DNA from: Schistosoma haematobium
Taxonomy: Eukaryota > Platyhelminthes > Trematoda > Strigeidida > Schistosomatidae
Length of the DNA stretch: 64,000 bases
Reading direction: 5' to 3'
Assembly (NCBI RefSeq): GCF_000699445.3
Contig: NC_067196.1
Coordinates: forward strand, 45,909,806 to 45,973,805
The notes under the pieces were generated by a model. It saw nothing but the letters and a program-made list of their open reading frames with translations, did no database searches and was not told where the DNA came from. Shown here in pieces: positions 31,690 to 44,476 of this stretch. How positions within the stretch are numbered: the stretch's first letter is position 1; the number at the start of each line of letters is the position of its first letter. The position numbers and the translations under genes were made by a program.

Positions 31690-34600
31690 TCGTATTTCCG
31701 GCTCAGACTTCTCAGTCGATACAGGAGCAGAAATCAGCATCGCCCATTCCACCTCTCGCGGCGACGACAAACGACAAGTACCAAGTTGTCACTCATCGCG
31801 GCTAACGATACGGTTATCAAAACTTATGGAGAGCAATCACTCATTTTAGACCTCGGACTCCGGAGAAGATTCACATTGGTTTTTATAGTCAAAAACAACA
31901 CATTCTCTGGGTGGACTTTCGTAGCCCCTATAGTCTATTAGTAGACATGAACAAAAAGAAGCTGACTGACAAGAATACAGGTTTGCAGGTGGACGGTACA
32001 CTTACCACCGACTATGAAATATATGGTGTACGAATAATGAAACCTATGAACAACCTTTTCACTGACATCCGGATTAAATACGAGTGCATCACTAAGGCGG
32101 ATTACCAAAAAGAATACACTGTACATCATGTGCAACACCACATTAGCACTACCGGTCCACCCATTTGCGCCAGGGCGCCGAGATTACCACCAGACAAGTT
32201 GCAGACGGCTAAGAGGGAATTCGAACACATGAAGCAACTTGGAATTATTAGACAATCTAACAGTCCTTGAGCCTCGCCACTGCATATGGTTCTTAAAAAA
32301 TATCAACACTGGTGTTCTAGTGGTGATTACCGACGTTTAAGTAACCAAGCCGTCCCTGACAGGTACCCAATTCCACACATACACAATTTTTCATTAAATT
32401 TACATGGAAAACGTATTTTCTCGAGACTTGAATTTGTGCGGACATACCATCAAATTCCGATGGCACCAGAAGACATCGCAAAAACAGCCGTCATTACACC
32501 TTTTCGTTTGTTTGAGTTTTAAAGTATGCCATTCGGACTGAAAACTGCCTCTCAGACGTTCCAACGATTTAAGGACGTGGTTACCATAGATTTAGATTTT
32601 GTATTTATCTATATCGACGATGTTTTGATTGCCAGCTAATCAATCGAAGAGCATGTCCAGCATCTTCAGATCCTCTTCGACCGTTTTAAAAAGCATGGCG
32701 TCGTAATCAACCCTTCTAAATGTATATTCAGTGTCTCAGACTTAGTTTCTGGGACATTACATCGACTCTCAAAGCATTAAACCACTTCGAAAGAACGTCG
32801 AAGCTATCATCAACTACCCTGAACCAACTTCAGTAAAATCATTACGTCGTTTCCTCGGAACGTGTAATTTTTACCGACGATTTCTACCAAATTGTGCAGA
32901 CGTGTTACAACCGTTTACAGACTTGCTGAAAAGTGATAAAAAAGGTACGAAGAGAGAAAAGAACGAAATATTCAAGCTACCTTCTGACTCTAAAACGGCA
33001 TTCGAAAAAGCGAAGTCCATGATTGCTAACGCCACTATGTTACATCTAAATACTGACCCCACGACCCACCTGATTCTGTGTACGGACGCGTCACAAGAAG
33101 CCACAGGGGCAGTTTTACAACGGCAAGTAAGCAACACGGCTACTCCCATAGCGTTCTTCTCCAAGCGACTGTCACCAACTCAAGAACGTTATAGTAATTT
33201 CGAACGGGAGTTACTCGCCATTTATTTAGCTGTCAAACACTTTAATTTCTTATTACAAGGGCGTACTTTCACCATCATCACTGATCACAAACCTCTGTGT
33301 TATTCATTCAACACCTCCTATGATCGACATTCACCTCGAGAAGCACGACAATTGGATTACATCTCTCAACTGACGACAGATATCCAATTTATCAAAGGAC
33401 ATACTAACGTCGCAGCCGATGCACCATTACGAAAGGATATAAATACTCTGGTAAGTAAACAAGACGTTGAACTTGAAACAACTGCAAAATTACAAGTAGA
33501 CGACGCAGACCTAAAAAGCTGCAAAGAAAAGTACAATTTGATTCTCAAACCTGCACTCATTCCTTTCTCAAACTCATCTATCATCTGTGACGTTTCAACG
33601 GGCAGTAACCGCCCCTTCGTACCTCAAACCGACACCAGGTTCTTCAATAACCACACGAACTTTCACATACTGCAATTAAAGCTACCACAAAATTGATTAC
33701 TGAACGTCTCGTTTGGCCAAAGATTAACACTGATATAAAGCGATGGACCCGAAGATGTCAACGCAGCGAAATTCAAAAACACACAATTAGTCCTGTTGAG
33801 AGGTTCCCACTACCAGATAAATGCTTCCAACACATTCATTTAGACATAGTCGGTCCCCCGCCACCATCAGATTTACTCACCATATCCTCACCGCGGTGGA
33901 CAGGTGCGCAAGTTGGGTAATAGCATGACCTATCACCGACACATCTGCAGAGACGGTAGCAACCACATTCCTTGACAGTTGGATATCAAATTATGAAGTA
34001 CCATCCATAGTTACTACAGACCGTGGTCTCCAGTTCCAGTCTATCCTATTTCAGGAATTCACAAAACTTCTGGGTGTGAACCACATCAAAACAACAGCCT
34101 ATCAAACGGCAGCTAATGGTCTGGTCGAAAGGTTCCACCACCAATTAAAAAGCTCGCTGATGGAACCGGGTGATACATCAAAGTGGAGTGACACATTACC
34201 ACTCGTACTCCTAGGAATCCGTTCAACCATACAGAAGGATATAGGTTGCACAGCCACTGAGCTAATTTACGGTACAACTCTCACATTATTAGGCCAATTA
34301 GTATATCAAGACACATCAGTACCAACTGATCCAAGTCGTTTCGTTAGTCGACTTCTACAAACAATGCAAAGAATCAAAGCAATACCGCCGCGGGAACATA
34401 ATAATCAAATACAACTTGACAAAAGCCTAGAAACTTGTAAATTTGTCTTCGTTTGAGTTGACTCTGTTAAAAAGGCACTGAAACAACCTTACGACGGACC
34501 ATATCAAGTAATTAAACGGACAAATAAACACTTCATAATCAACAAGTGGGTAAAGAACGAGACTACTGCTATTGATAGAATAAAGCCAGCTTTCTATGAA

Positions 34601-34740
34601 GTGCAACAAGATCAAGATGATAGCACCGCAGTTAATCAGCCCACTCCCACTAATCACTACAAGAACAGAGGAGGATGAAAAACCGAGCATCAAGCCTACT
34701 TGCTTAACACGTTCAGTAAGGACTGTAAACAAACCCAGAC
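31690..34740 (+). pseudogene. pol of the decayed Gypsy element
   Basis: Protease SVDTGAEIS near 31715. RT segments at 31911-32270 and 32286-32522, with YIDDVLIAS near 32607. Thumb with SVKSLRRFLGTCNFYRRFLP. RNase H at 32902-33440 (LILCTDASQEATGAVLQ, ERELLAIYLAVKHF, TIITDHKPLCYSF). Integrase at 33693-34456, keeping TTDRGLQFQ and an [12 protein letters not shown]lu. The frame is interrupted by several stops and shifts, so it is inactive although most catalytic residues can still be read. Confidence 0.85.
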
Positions 34741-35077
34741 GTTATGTACATTTTGCTGAATAAAAAAATTAAAACAAACAATTATTGATACATTACACTG
34801 CTAACTTCACTCAATTTCCCAATAAAATCTACTACTTTTCTCTTCTTTTCACATGTGTATATAATTAATCACAATTTTCCACAATTACTCGTTTGTCAGA
34901 GTTTTTTAAAACGTTTTCTGTCGCAATAATAAACGAGTGAATGATAGTTGATTATTTATTAATTGTGCATAAAAATAAACATTTCGATTTTCTTGTAAAT
35001 CTTTTCAGCAATAATATGTTCAGTGTCAAAGACCGTGCGGTTATGGTATTCATACCACGGCAACAGTATCATAAAAC

Positions 35078-36882
35078 AGGGTGGACCTCTGATGATAGTG
35101 TGAACAAAATTCAGGAAAGGAAGAACAATAAGAGTAGCCAACAACACTAACGAAATAAAAGCATGGAAACCCAAAGAACAGGAAGAATATACAGAAGCAA
35201 ACAAACGAGTCAAGAGTATTAGATGTGACAAGAGGAAGTATGTGGAAGACCTAGTAATGACAGCAGAAGCTGCAATTGAAGGAAATATGAGAAAATTATA
35301 TGATACAGATAAGAAGCTATCGTGGAGATATGGTAAACCAGAGTAACCAGTCAAGAACGGGGAAGCTAACTCAATCCCTGAAGTTCAACATCAGCGGAAC
35401 AGGTGGATAGAACACTTTGGAGGGCTCTTGAGTAGACCAGCCTTACCGGGCCCACTGAACATCGATACCGTACACAACGACCTTCATATAGATGTTACAA
35501 CAACAATAATCGAATAAATTAGATTAATCAAGTGACAAAGCAACAGGACGACATAGCATACTAGCCGAGATATGGAAGTGAGATTTAGGGGTAACTGCAA
35601 AGATGCACCGTGTTCTTTGATAGAAATTCGAGAGGACGAGCAGGAACCAACAGACTAAAAGGAGGGATGCGTCGTCAAGCTATTGAAAAAAAGAGATCCT
35701 AGTAAGTGTAAGTACTACGAAATAATCACAATACTGTCAGTGTCAGGCAAAGTTTCCAAGTGTTGCTGAACCGAATGAAAGATTCAGTAGAGAGACGCCT
35801 AACGTCAAGACCAAACCGAGACACTGCGGATCATTCTTGATCAACCAATCGAATGGAACTCATCGCTATACGCCAAGTTCCTTGATTATGAGCAAACATT
35901 CGACAACGACAATAAGAAAACCTTATGGAATTTTTTTGACACTATGGAGTGCCTCGAAAGACTGTTACTGGCATACGAAAGCTTTAAGAGGGACTGAATT
36001 TCAAAATTCCCATAGATGTTAGCCATCAGAAAAATTCCAAGTGAAAAAGGCCGATTACTTTCGGATTATCTTTTTCTCCTGGTTGTTAACTGGATTATGA
36101 AAACCTCCACATCTTTGAATAAGCCTGGAATACAATTGTGCAACTTGGACGATTGGATCTTTCAGATGACTTAGCACTTCTATCCCATACATAGCAACAC
36201 ATGCGAAATAAGATAGCCCGTGTAGCAGTGGCTTGCACAGAAGTAGGCCTCAACATTCACAAGGGAGAATCAAGATATTGAAATACAATACCGCAAGCAC
36301 CAACGAAACCACACCTGTTGATGAAGCTCTGGAAAAGATAGAAGCCCTTAAATACCTGGGTAGGATCATTGATAAACAAGGATGATCAGACGATGATGTG
36401 GAGGTCAGTATTGACAGAACGAGGGTGGCATTCCTACGATTGAAGGACATCCAGAACTACAAAGAACTAACACCTAACACCGAAGTCAGGATTTTCAATA
36501 CAAACATTAAAAGTTCTGTTGTTCAAAGTTGAAACAGCTGTCTGTGCAAGATACTCTAGATCAATTAGTCAGAGTTTATCGGTAATAGCTTACTTTCGCA
36601 GAGAACAATCCAACTTTCGACTGATGTGCAAATTAGGAACAGACGCCGAAAGTGAATAAAATGGAATTTGAGAAAATTATCAAACTACATCACACAGTAA
36701 GCCCTAATTTAAAATACCCAAGTCAGAAGAAAAAGAGACAGACCAAATAACACATAGCGTTGGGAATGGGAAGCAGACATCAAGGCCATGAACAGCAACA
36801 AGTGGAAAGGAGAGCTCAGGACAGTTAAAGACTTCTGGTCTAGAGCCTATAGTCCATGAGGAGTAACAGTATTAAGTAAGTT
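35078..36882 (+). mobile_element. Family A (RTE/SR2-like) fragment, heavily decayed
   Basis: Follows the intact family A protein from the basic linker (KYVEDLVMTAEAAIEGNMRK) through scattered RT pieces (FLLVVNWIMKTST) to the 3' end (GCCTATAGTCCATGAGGAGT then ATTAAGTAAG). It has many more substitutions and small indels than the other copies, so it is the oldest one here. Confidence 0.8.
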
Positions 36883-37140
36883 ATTCTAAATTCAATAAGT
36901 GAGAAATAATGAAAGATACAAGAGAATAAAATTAGAAGTAATTTTACCCGGTTAATTCGGCCATAATTAGACTAATTTCCTTCAAGGTACGAAATAAGTG
37001 TACAATACATTTCATGCGCAACACGTCCCCAACAATACATATTTTTACCCTTAGTTACATAGTTTAGCTTGAAGGACGTTTAGTTTAATTGAAGAACACT
37101 TTCTCCAGTTGTGTTGAGTATTAACAAAAATGTCATTCAT
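36883..37140. other. No recognised feature
   Basis: AT-rich spacer between two old retroelement fragments. Confidence 0.4.
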
Positions 37141-38110
37141 ATCCATATACCATACGTCCGGAATGCCCTCACAATTGATGACATCAAGTGGTGTTTATCG
37201 GGGCTGCTCACTTTGCTCCGTTTCTATTTAACTTTCTCATAGACATTCTTCGGGAGATAAAGGTTTCAGTATGTGGTTCTTGGGGACTAACCTACTACTA
37301 GGAAATTCACTTGTTAACTCAGAATATGCACATGAGACAGTTGGATTTAGCGAAAACGCTGCATAAATGAAGTCTGATGATCGACTTAAGCAACAATAAA
37401 ATGGTGTTCAGGATGCGTTTCTCTCCCTAAACACAAAATGTTGCCCTAGAGGTAGTCGACGTCAACGTCTAAACTAATGGTAGGGAGGTAGTTGAGACCA
37501 TTGACCATTTCACTTTTTTGGAAAGTTCTATCAACCTTGGTTGGTATCTGACGAAATGTCGACAGGGATTCAGAATGTTCGCCTAGCTTAGCACTACTTG
37601 TGTCACTGGTGACTTAGGAGAGGTATACGTCTGCCAATCAAAGAATGAATGTAATGAGTGGCAGTTTGTTCTGTTTTACTTCGTGGCTGTGAAAAGTGGT
37701 CTTTAAAAATAGGCGGCATTTCTAAATTGCTAGTGCCTAATTATAGATTTCTTTGAAGCATTGACAGTGCACGTTGGGACCACTGAGTCAGGAATGTTGG
37801 GGTTAGACGCAGGGTTCTAGGTAAAGATGACAAATCAGCAGTTAAGGGGGCGAGTTTCTGAATAAAGTGGTTAGGACCGATGATTTGCATGCTTAACCAG
37901 CGCCTACCTTGATAAGTAATGTTGGTTAGTGTGGGGTAGGTTGGAAAGCTTGGCATCAGTCCATGAATTCACTGATTGCCAAAATGAACCATGTTGGTAA
38001 TTATAGTCTATCTGGTTGGGGTAAGCCTGCTAACAATGGGCAACACGGCTCAAAACCGAGCACAATGGCGGAAATACACTCACTCTTTGTCTTCTCTTAG
38101 ATCCTGAGTT
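37141..38110 (+). mobile_element. Family C/B-type RT fragment, heavily decayed
   Basis: Plus-strand translation shows broken pieces in the right order: TTSSGVYRGCS (motif B), LVNSEYAHETVGFSENA where [14 protein letters not shown] is expected, RIRLPIKE, and CEKWSLK. These are followed by a WLGPMICMLNQRLP remnant of the [14 protein letters not shown] tail. The YADD core is lost. Confidence 0.7.
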
Positions 38111-38831
38111 TTAGGATTGTCGTTTACTTCTAATTGTGCAAATTCAGTTTTTCTTCTTAAATTATAGTGTGTATGAGTTATCTTTTCTAACATCACTAAT
38201 ATTGTTATTACTTCTATTAACTTGGCATTTTTTCTAATAATTTCATTTTGCTGCGCTGATGTGGTGTTACAACTTGCACTGTTGCATAAATGTGCCACGT
38301 TCTACGTCGCTTATGGATGACTGACTGCTTGATTGAAATATCATACTTTACAAGAAAAGAAGTATACTAACTCGATGACTTCGCCATTTCCCTAACTGGA
38401 TTCAGGGTCTCCAGACATTTGGCGACTGTTTGAGACTAGTTCTACAGAATATCGAGCTCCGTCAGAATGTCGTGGTACCGCCTACCAATACCGTTTCAGA
38501 AATCAACGAGTCATTTTATAAGTTTGACACTTGAACATTGACCTAATGTTTCAACTTTCATTAAAAAATGAGATATAAAATAATTACGACATAGTATATT
38601 TCAAATAATGGATCACTCCAACATTCCTTTCTTCCAGATTACTTCTAAAATGCATGTTCATCGACAAGGACTAGCAAAACGATCTGTTCTTTCTAAACAC
38701 AAAACAAACAGATTACGTTTGTACTAGTAAACGGAATACACCCATTCAGAGAGTTTAAACTACGTTATCATTACTCAATGTGTTTAAGAAGAGCCATCCA
38801 TAAAATAAAACAAACTTATGGGAAAACTCAC
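38111..38831. other. No recognised feature
   Basis: AT-rich. It is downstream in the direction of the IF2 gene, but I saw no further IF2 exon in it. Confidence 0.4.
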
Positions 38832-39213
38832 TGTTTGTTTCTTTTGCGTAACGAATTGCCTCAACAGTTTGAGGTTTAACCCCATCATCAGCAGCGACTA
38901 CCAAAAGCATAATATCAGTTGCTTTTGCACTTCGAAAGCGAATGCCAGAAAATGCTGCATGGCCTGGTGTATCTAGAAAAGTGATGCTTCTGGAAAATGA
39001 CACGGGATTGGGATCTGTAAATCCAGCATTGCGTTCAACAGATGACAAAGATACTGTAAATGCGCCAAGATGTTGAGTTATACCTCCAACTTCTTCGTCA
39101 ACAACTCTACTAGAGCGTAAAGCATCTAACAAAGTTGTTTTTCCGTGATCCACATGACCCAGGACAGCGACAATGGGGGGCGTGGTTCACATTTCTCCGG
39201 AGGACAAGGTGGT
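38832..39213 (-). CDS. MTIF2: Mitochondrial translation initiation factor IF-2, internal exon (GTPase G1-G3)
   Basis: Exon between TTTTTTAG and GTGAGT. It encodes [20 protein letters not shown] (P-loop, G1), [12 protein letters not shown] (G2), [19 protein letters not shown] (G3) and [20 protein letters not shown], stopping just before the expected NKxD motif. The EVGGITQH signature is specific to bacterial-type IF2, which brings initiator tRNA to the small ribosomal subunit in mitochondria. A 15-aa insert ([12 protein letters not shown] region) sits between G2 and G3. The frame is broken at a run of six C (39175-39180 on plus): upstream of it the same frame reads TGA, and one more C would restore a PPIV continuation. 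This is either an assembly error in a homopolymer or a real lesion. Other exons were not found in the window. Confidence 0.85.
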
Positions 39214-40080
39214 CTAAAAAATGAGGGAAACAAGGTTGAGATAGAAAATGATAACTGAACTCAAATAAATAAGACATAATATAGGTCGATTTTCCTCATG
39301 TAAAAGTGAAAATTATTAATATAATTGGTTTAACCTGAAACAAAACTGTTAATTAACATTAACTTCGAACTAATACCTAAATATGTCAGGTAACCAGAAT
39401 AACATTTTTTGATTGCAATTCAGTTAAAACATAATTATATGAACAAAGAATATTCTTTTCAATAATTTCCCATCAGGTTCTATAATTATAAATCCAAATT
39501 AATAATCCATAAAATTGGCCAGATTTAAGGCAGAGTACATCATATAAAATTGTAACATATGAATTAAAGACTGTTTGTGATATAAAATAAAATAAAATCG
39601 TTAGTTTTGGGATGACTAATATGAAGTGTTAACTTGAATTAGTTTCTACGTGAAATGAAATTGTGAGATACATGATCAGTATAAATATGGTCAACATAGG
39701 GGTGAGAGAGAGGATAATGTAATTACATATCAGAAATTACGTAATATTATTCAGGTCAGATATAGCAGATAGGGTTGGATGCTGAATAAATTTCTCAAAA
39801 AGATTAGCAAGTGTAATTATAATAATAGTAATAATAATAATGACAATAGTATCGTAGTGAAGGAAAACACAAGTGGCGACAACCGAATTATATTTCGCAC
39901 ATTACAGAGTTACTTGGCAAAATAGAAAAACCATACTATAATACTCAATTTGCAAAATGTTCAATAATTGTCTCAGACTTCACTGTTCTTGCATTTCCAG
40001 ACTAGTTGCTTTCTATTCCCGTTCTTCCTTTCTTGATCTTTCCGATCTTCTGCTGCTAGAAATTACATTTCTGACTCGCG
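39214..40080. other. Probable IF2 intron, with a diverged copy of the 230-bp repeat
   Basis: Mostly AT-rich. Around 39440-39560 (minus) it resembles 4998-5228 (the EPDG segment is still readable), which makes that repeat a dispersed family. Confidence 0.45.
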
Positions 40081-40500
40081 TTATATACTACTTAGGTCAA
40101 TATAAGTAGACACACCACACTCGTCCACAACTTTAATAAGGTGTCTTCGTAGTCTTTCTGATCGCCGTACAGATGTCTTCTTCGGTGCTGTTTGTGACTC
40201 ACACTCATAATGGTCTTGAAACCATCTCTGTAGTTGACTGGCATTTACGCGCTTCTGCTTGTCTTCTCTCCGGATCTCGTAGACCGAGCCACGTCTTTCC
40301 GTGAGGACGTACGGTCCTTCCCATTTTGGGATCAGCTTTCCCGACATTGATCCCCCTGCTACGTTACTTTTCCGTTCTCTACACTGCACTATGTCCGCCA
40401 CTGCAAAAGGTTTCCACGGTCTCCTCTGTTGTTGCGCCTTCTTTATGTCTGACATTTGTTTGTTTTCCACTACTACTTATGTCAATATAAGTATCACGCA
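40081..40500 (-). mobile_element. LTR-retrotransposon integrase C-terminal fragment
   Basis: One frame of about 129 codons with FAVADIVQCRERKSNV, KLIPKWEGPYVLTERRGSVY and VNASQLQRWFQDHYE: the GPY/F-type C-terminal module of Gypsy-class integrases. It is distinct in sequence from the other two Gypsy elements here. A near-repeat of about 25 bp (ACTACTTAGGTCAATATAAG near 40087 and a one-mismatch match near 40470) borders the fragment on both sides. Confidence 0.75.
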
Positions 40501-40619
40501 CCACAGTAAGATGTGTGGATAAGATAAGCTTAGGACATAAAAATGAAGATTAATCAAATTACGTCACCACATTGTGAAATTGATTATTAACTAGTTGGGC
40601 CCGAAGCTGGCCAGGGTAA

Positions 40620-41060
40620 AATAAGCGGCTGAACAGATTTCTTCTGGATACAAAGCTCTGACTTTTTGATCCAAATAGCAATTGCTTCAGCCATCTACAG
40701 GATTCTCAGTCTGACAGAATTAGGTAGACTGCTGTCAACACGATATATTATTGCGAAAGATTGCTCCATGTTGGTTGTGTGTTGCGTCTGAATTAAATGG
40801 GCTGAAATGAAGCTGTTAACCGTTTTAACTACACATTTGCTTAACCACATTAGGAGGTGCTCACGAGCCCGAATATACAAATTCCTAGAACGTCTGCCGA
40901 TATAACTTGCTCCACAGGAGCAGTTGAATTGATGGATACAGAAACAGGTGGCTAGTGTAGGCAATTTATCTTTCGACCTCAGAGTGATCATTGAACGTGT
41001 GGAAAACACCAAGTGTAGTTTACCTGCATTGAAAGTTTTGTACAAATGTTGTTTCCTATT
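40620..41060 (-). mobile_element. Penelope-like element fragment (GIY-YIG endonuclease)
   Basis: A 116-codon frame with MYKTFNAGKLHLVFSTRSM, LATCFCIHQFNCSCGASYIG (the C.C...YIG form of GIY-YIG typical of Penelope-like elements), RRSRNLYIRAREHL, and KTVNSFISAHLIQTQHTTN. The fragment is the 3' end of the element. The RT part is absent here, but an RT fragment of the same class lies at 5330-5757. Confidence 0.85.
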
Positions 41061-42029
41061 TTATGATACGATGTGGTCTGTTTGATTTGTATATAAACCC
41101 AGCAAGCCTGAAATAAATGATTCATATTGCAGAGGCTCAGATCGGTTTTCTGGACTTAACTCGCTGGGCTAGGCGGAAAGCAGGACCAATAAGGATTCGA
41201 GACTGCTCGCACGTTTCATTGCAAAAGACAATTTTTTTAACAACTTTGTCTAAAATGTTTATCTGCAATAACCAATGGTTATAGGGTATGAAAGTATTAA
41301 CTTCCTAGTTAATTTGTCTTAGCTTTCAAGTACTATGCCTCAAATTTGAACCGTGCTCCACTTACTTCGGGTCGACAAACCGGGTAGCACTAATATATCT
41401 CTCGAATTTAAAGTGTGCCTCATAACAAGTACCTGATAGATGAGTGGATTCTTTTATTCTCCCGAGGATTGGAACGAAAGTGGAACCAGTCGCCAAATCT
41501 ATACTTGAAAGTAGAATTTAATCTCGGTATATACAATACTACTGTGTCAGTGGACTTGAATCTAAACAAAATTACACAGCAGCTTCAGATACGCTACGTT
41601 CTACATTAATTAAAAACGTCAACAATTAAATGTGTAGAGGAAGTGACTTTGAAAACAGGTGCTTCTGGGAAAAGCAAAATGATTTTTGAACTCTACTGTG
41701 TAGAAGTTGAAACATAATAGGAAAAGCACTTTCGAAATTTCTGACCTCTTTTAGTGGCTCAGAAAATGTAGGGTTTTATTTAACTTACCCTCATTAAAAT
41801 TTATTTTACAATTGTGGAGGTTAAATAACCTTGTATCATAGCTCACCGATCGTCGTCATGATCAAGGACAACCAACTAACATCAGTAAATTGAACATTGT
41901 GGACTGGTGCATATAGTGACAGTCATACTCTTCTTCTTGTACCTATTCTGACTAAAATACTTCCGTAATAATGTAGTTTGTGTCGTATGGTTATCAAAGT
42001 AGCCATAGGATTTGGATACAGTTAGGTAC
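41061..42029. other. No recognised feature
   Basis: Region between the Penelope fragment and a candidate exon; no recognisable frame or repeat. Confidence 0.4.
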
Positions 42030-42130
42030 CAACCGAGAGGTGCGGCTTGAATTTCAGCGGGTTGGTTACCATTCTCGTCCAATTCTGGCAGGCCTACGGT
42101 CTGTCGAAACAGATCATCCACGTTCATGAT
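42030..42130 (-). CDS. Candidate exon with start codon, unassigned
   Basis: Minus strand: acceptor TTGTGTAG, then ATG, 32 codons beginning MNVDDLFRQTVGLPELDENG and ending AAPLG, then a GTACCT donor. The composition is protein-like and unlike the neighbouring repeats. I do not recognise it and no partner exon is identified. It could be a gene starting inside or near the IF2 locus. Confidence 0.25.
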
Positions 42131-43680
42131 CTACACAAGTTTTTCAGATTTTGGATATTTTCTTCTGACTAATGCCCGTATTTGATTTTGTCTGCTTAAA
42201 GAGTGTACGCTTTTCAAGCCTGCCTAAGAGAATCCTTCTTGCTCAAGAGTCAGCAGAAACTTTGTGTGGCAGCAAGCTTCGCACGACCAATGTGGTGGTG
42301 GCTGGCAGCACCTCATATAAGCAGCCGATGTAAGGCTATCTTTAAATGTGGAAAGTACAAAAGGAAGCTTATAAAATCGATCCTGGGTTACTTGCATTGA
42401 TGGATTCTAGATTTGACATTAGTATTTCTAGTTTTGATAGTCGAATAGTCTTAGTTTCACACATGCTGTGCATTTACCTATTATCAGCTGCTCTCAGCGT
42501 TAAAAGAATAGAGACGCTGTCTCAAATTATCTGTCTCTTTTTTCCTTTACCTAATTTATGTTGTTCCACGACCTTCCTCCGAATAATACATGCTTTCTGG
42601 CTGGAAGCGTATTGGTGCAAATGAGTAATCATACACAATGCAGCTCCAGAAGTTAGATTTCTCTAAAACAAATGATGTGAGGTTAGATGTTTTAAGTGTA
42701 ATGAGCGGAATACTGGGAAAAAGCTGTGTATCCCATACATTCCCTCTCCTACTTCCACCTAGGTTAAGACATCTCAGAGGACACTAGAGATGAGTTCAAA
42801 AACCAAAACAAACAGAAACCCCATGACATCCAGATATTCCCACCGATCAATGAATTCGTCAGATCTAATACCGAGAGAGGTTATATATATATATATATAT
42901 ATATATATCTTAAGCTGAATAGTTATGATAATTATGAGTGTTTGAATAATAGTACGAACTAGGAATCCCAGAAATAACGCAATTGGATCAAAGGTACTCA
43001 ATAACCACGAACGAATGTACTGTATTTAGAATTCGAAATCAAGCATTCGACAAGTACAAAGGAATCATTAGTTCATTCAAACACCACAGTAATTCAAGAA
43101 AAACAGATTATCAGCAGGAGTTGTCCAGAAGACCAGTACTGTCTGTGTTTTATCCCCTGTTGAGTTATTATTATTATTATCATCATCAGCTTTATTCAAT
43201 ATTATATTTTTAGTACAATATAGAATTCTCAGCGCAAAGTATTTCAACAAGTTTCCGTTTCTTTCTTCTTGGTCGGTCCTGGCGATAAATATTGAGTGAT
43301 CGCCAGTTAGATGTTAGTTGTTCAGTAAATGAACATCTGAATAATGTGCATTCTTTTCGCTGTATGTTGCCAACAACCACATTGGCTCTTATTGAGTTTT
43401 TTGTAACTTTGAAAACGAAAGGTTGTACACTTCAGAAAGGCAGCAGAATAGGTCATGCGACTAATAAACATAAAGATATATTAAAACAAACAAAAATAGA
43501 TGACTTGTTGAAATATCTAGATGGCAGGAATAGGTAGCCCAGATGCTCAAGCAGGCCGCCCTGGCAGTTGCTGATATCCTTCGGTTTCGGGCAATTTTCC
43601 AGTCATTTAGGGTGTGTGTTCTGTGAACAAAGGTGTCATTTCAATCACAAATGAGAATCCAGGTGATTTTATTATGATGA
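42131..43680. other. No recognised gene; (TA)n run at 42882-42908
   Basis: AT-rich region before the left LTR. Short frames around 43000-43540 do not resemble known proteins. Confidence 0.4.
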
Positions 43681-43994
43681 TGTCACAGGTATTCAGTGTT
43701 TGACAACGCTTCTACCAGTAACACCTAATATATTTCGTTCCCACCCAGAGAAATCAAAAGACAGAGTCGAGGAGATCGGAAGAGTGTATTTGGCGATTAC
43801 CAATATATCGGAATTCTCTGATCTAATCTGGCTAGCGATTGCGGTTGATGTTGAGCACGGCGTTACTACACGTGATCTGGTGCGGATGCCTGACCGGGCG
43901 CCTTCAGCTAGATGAGTCCACTAAAACATATGGTCAGCATCCAATGTCGAAAACTTACAGTGCTATTTATTTTGGGGATTTATTTACCGCTACA
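43681..43994 (-). repeat. 3' LTR (314 bp)
   Basis: TG...CA termini. Same sequence as 48560-48873. Preceded on the element strand by a G-rich polypurine tract. Confidence 0.95.
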
Positions 43995-44013
43995 GATCAC
44001 TCCCCCCCTAGTG
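43995..44013 (-). promoter_or_regulatory. Polypurine tract for plus-strand priming
   Basis: On the minus strand CTAGGGGGGGAGTGATC lies directly before the 3' LTR, the expected place and composition. Confidence 0.65.
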
Positions 44014-44476
44014 GGGCAGTGACGACCCTAAGACGTGGCCAGCCAGAAGTTTAAACCCAACGAGTTTGTCGTTGGTAAACACTCTTCTGATAGCTTACTA
44101 AGTGTAGCAGCGTCTGGTCGTCTTTCCTTACTATATGGGACCGAGGTACAACATAGTAAAGAAAGAAAGAGTTACAACGAAAATTTCGACTCCTCGTTAA
44201 CTGCATCGTTCTTTTCCAGTCGTCCTGGAAAAGAAAAAAGAAAGTGTAAGTGCATGTCGAAATACACTCGTATGTGCGTAAAAACACAATGTCGGCGAAA
44301 AAATGGAAAATATACTCAAGCCCACGTAATAGCGTTAAAAAAATGTTTTTTATGTTTTGTTTTGTTTTTTTAATAAAAATATAAATATATAGGCATAATA
44401 AAATGGTCTTTTTTAAAAAAAAATTATATATCGTTAAAAAGAAAGATCGGGATAATATAAAATGTCGAGTAGTGTC

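Larger units (their letters stand above)
29859..34765 (+). mobile_element. Gypsy-type LTR retrotransposon, decayed, 3' LTR not found
   Basis: 5' LTR at 29859-30170, gag from 30754, protease, RT, RNase H and integrase on the plus strand ending near 34765. It is the same family as 43681-48873: the LTRs align over their length and the proteins share motifs in the same order. Many stops and frameshifts. No second LTR is present between 34765 and 35078. Confidence 0.88.

Noticed and set aside
43700..44054. Frames at 43700-44054 repeated at 48516-48954
   Set aside because: They lie in the two LTRs and are not genes; the repetition is explained by LTR identity.
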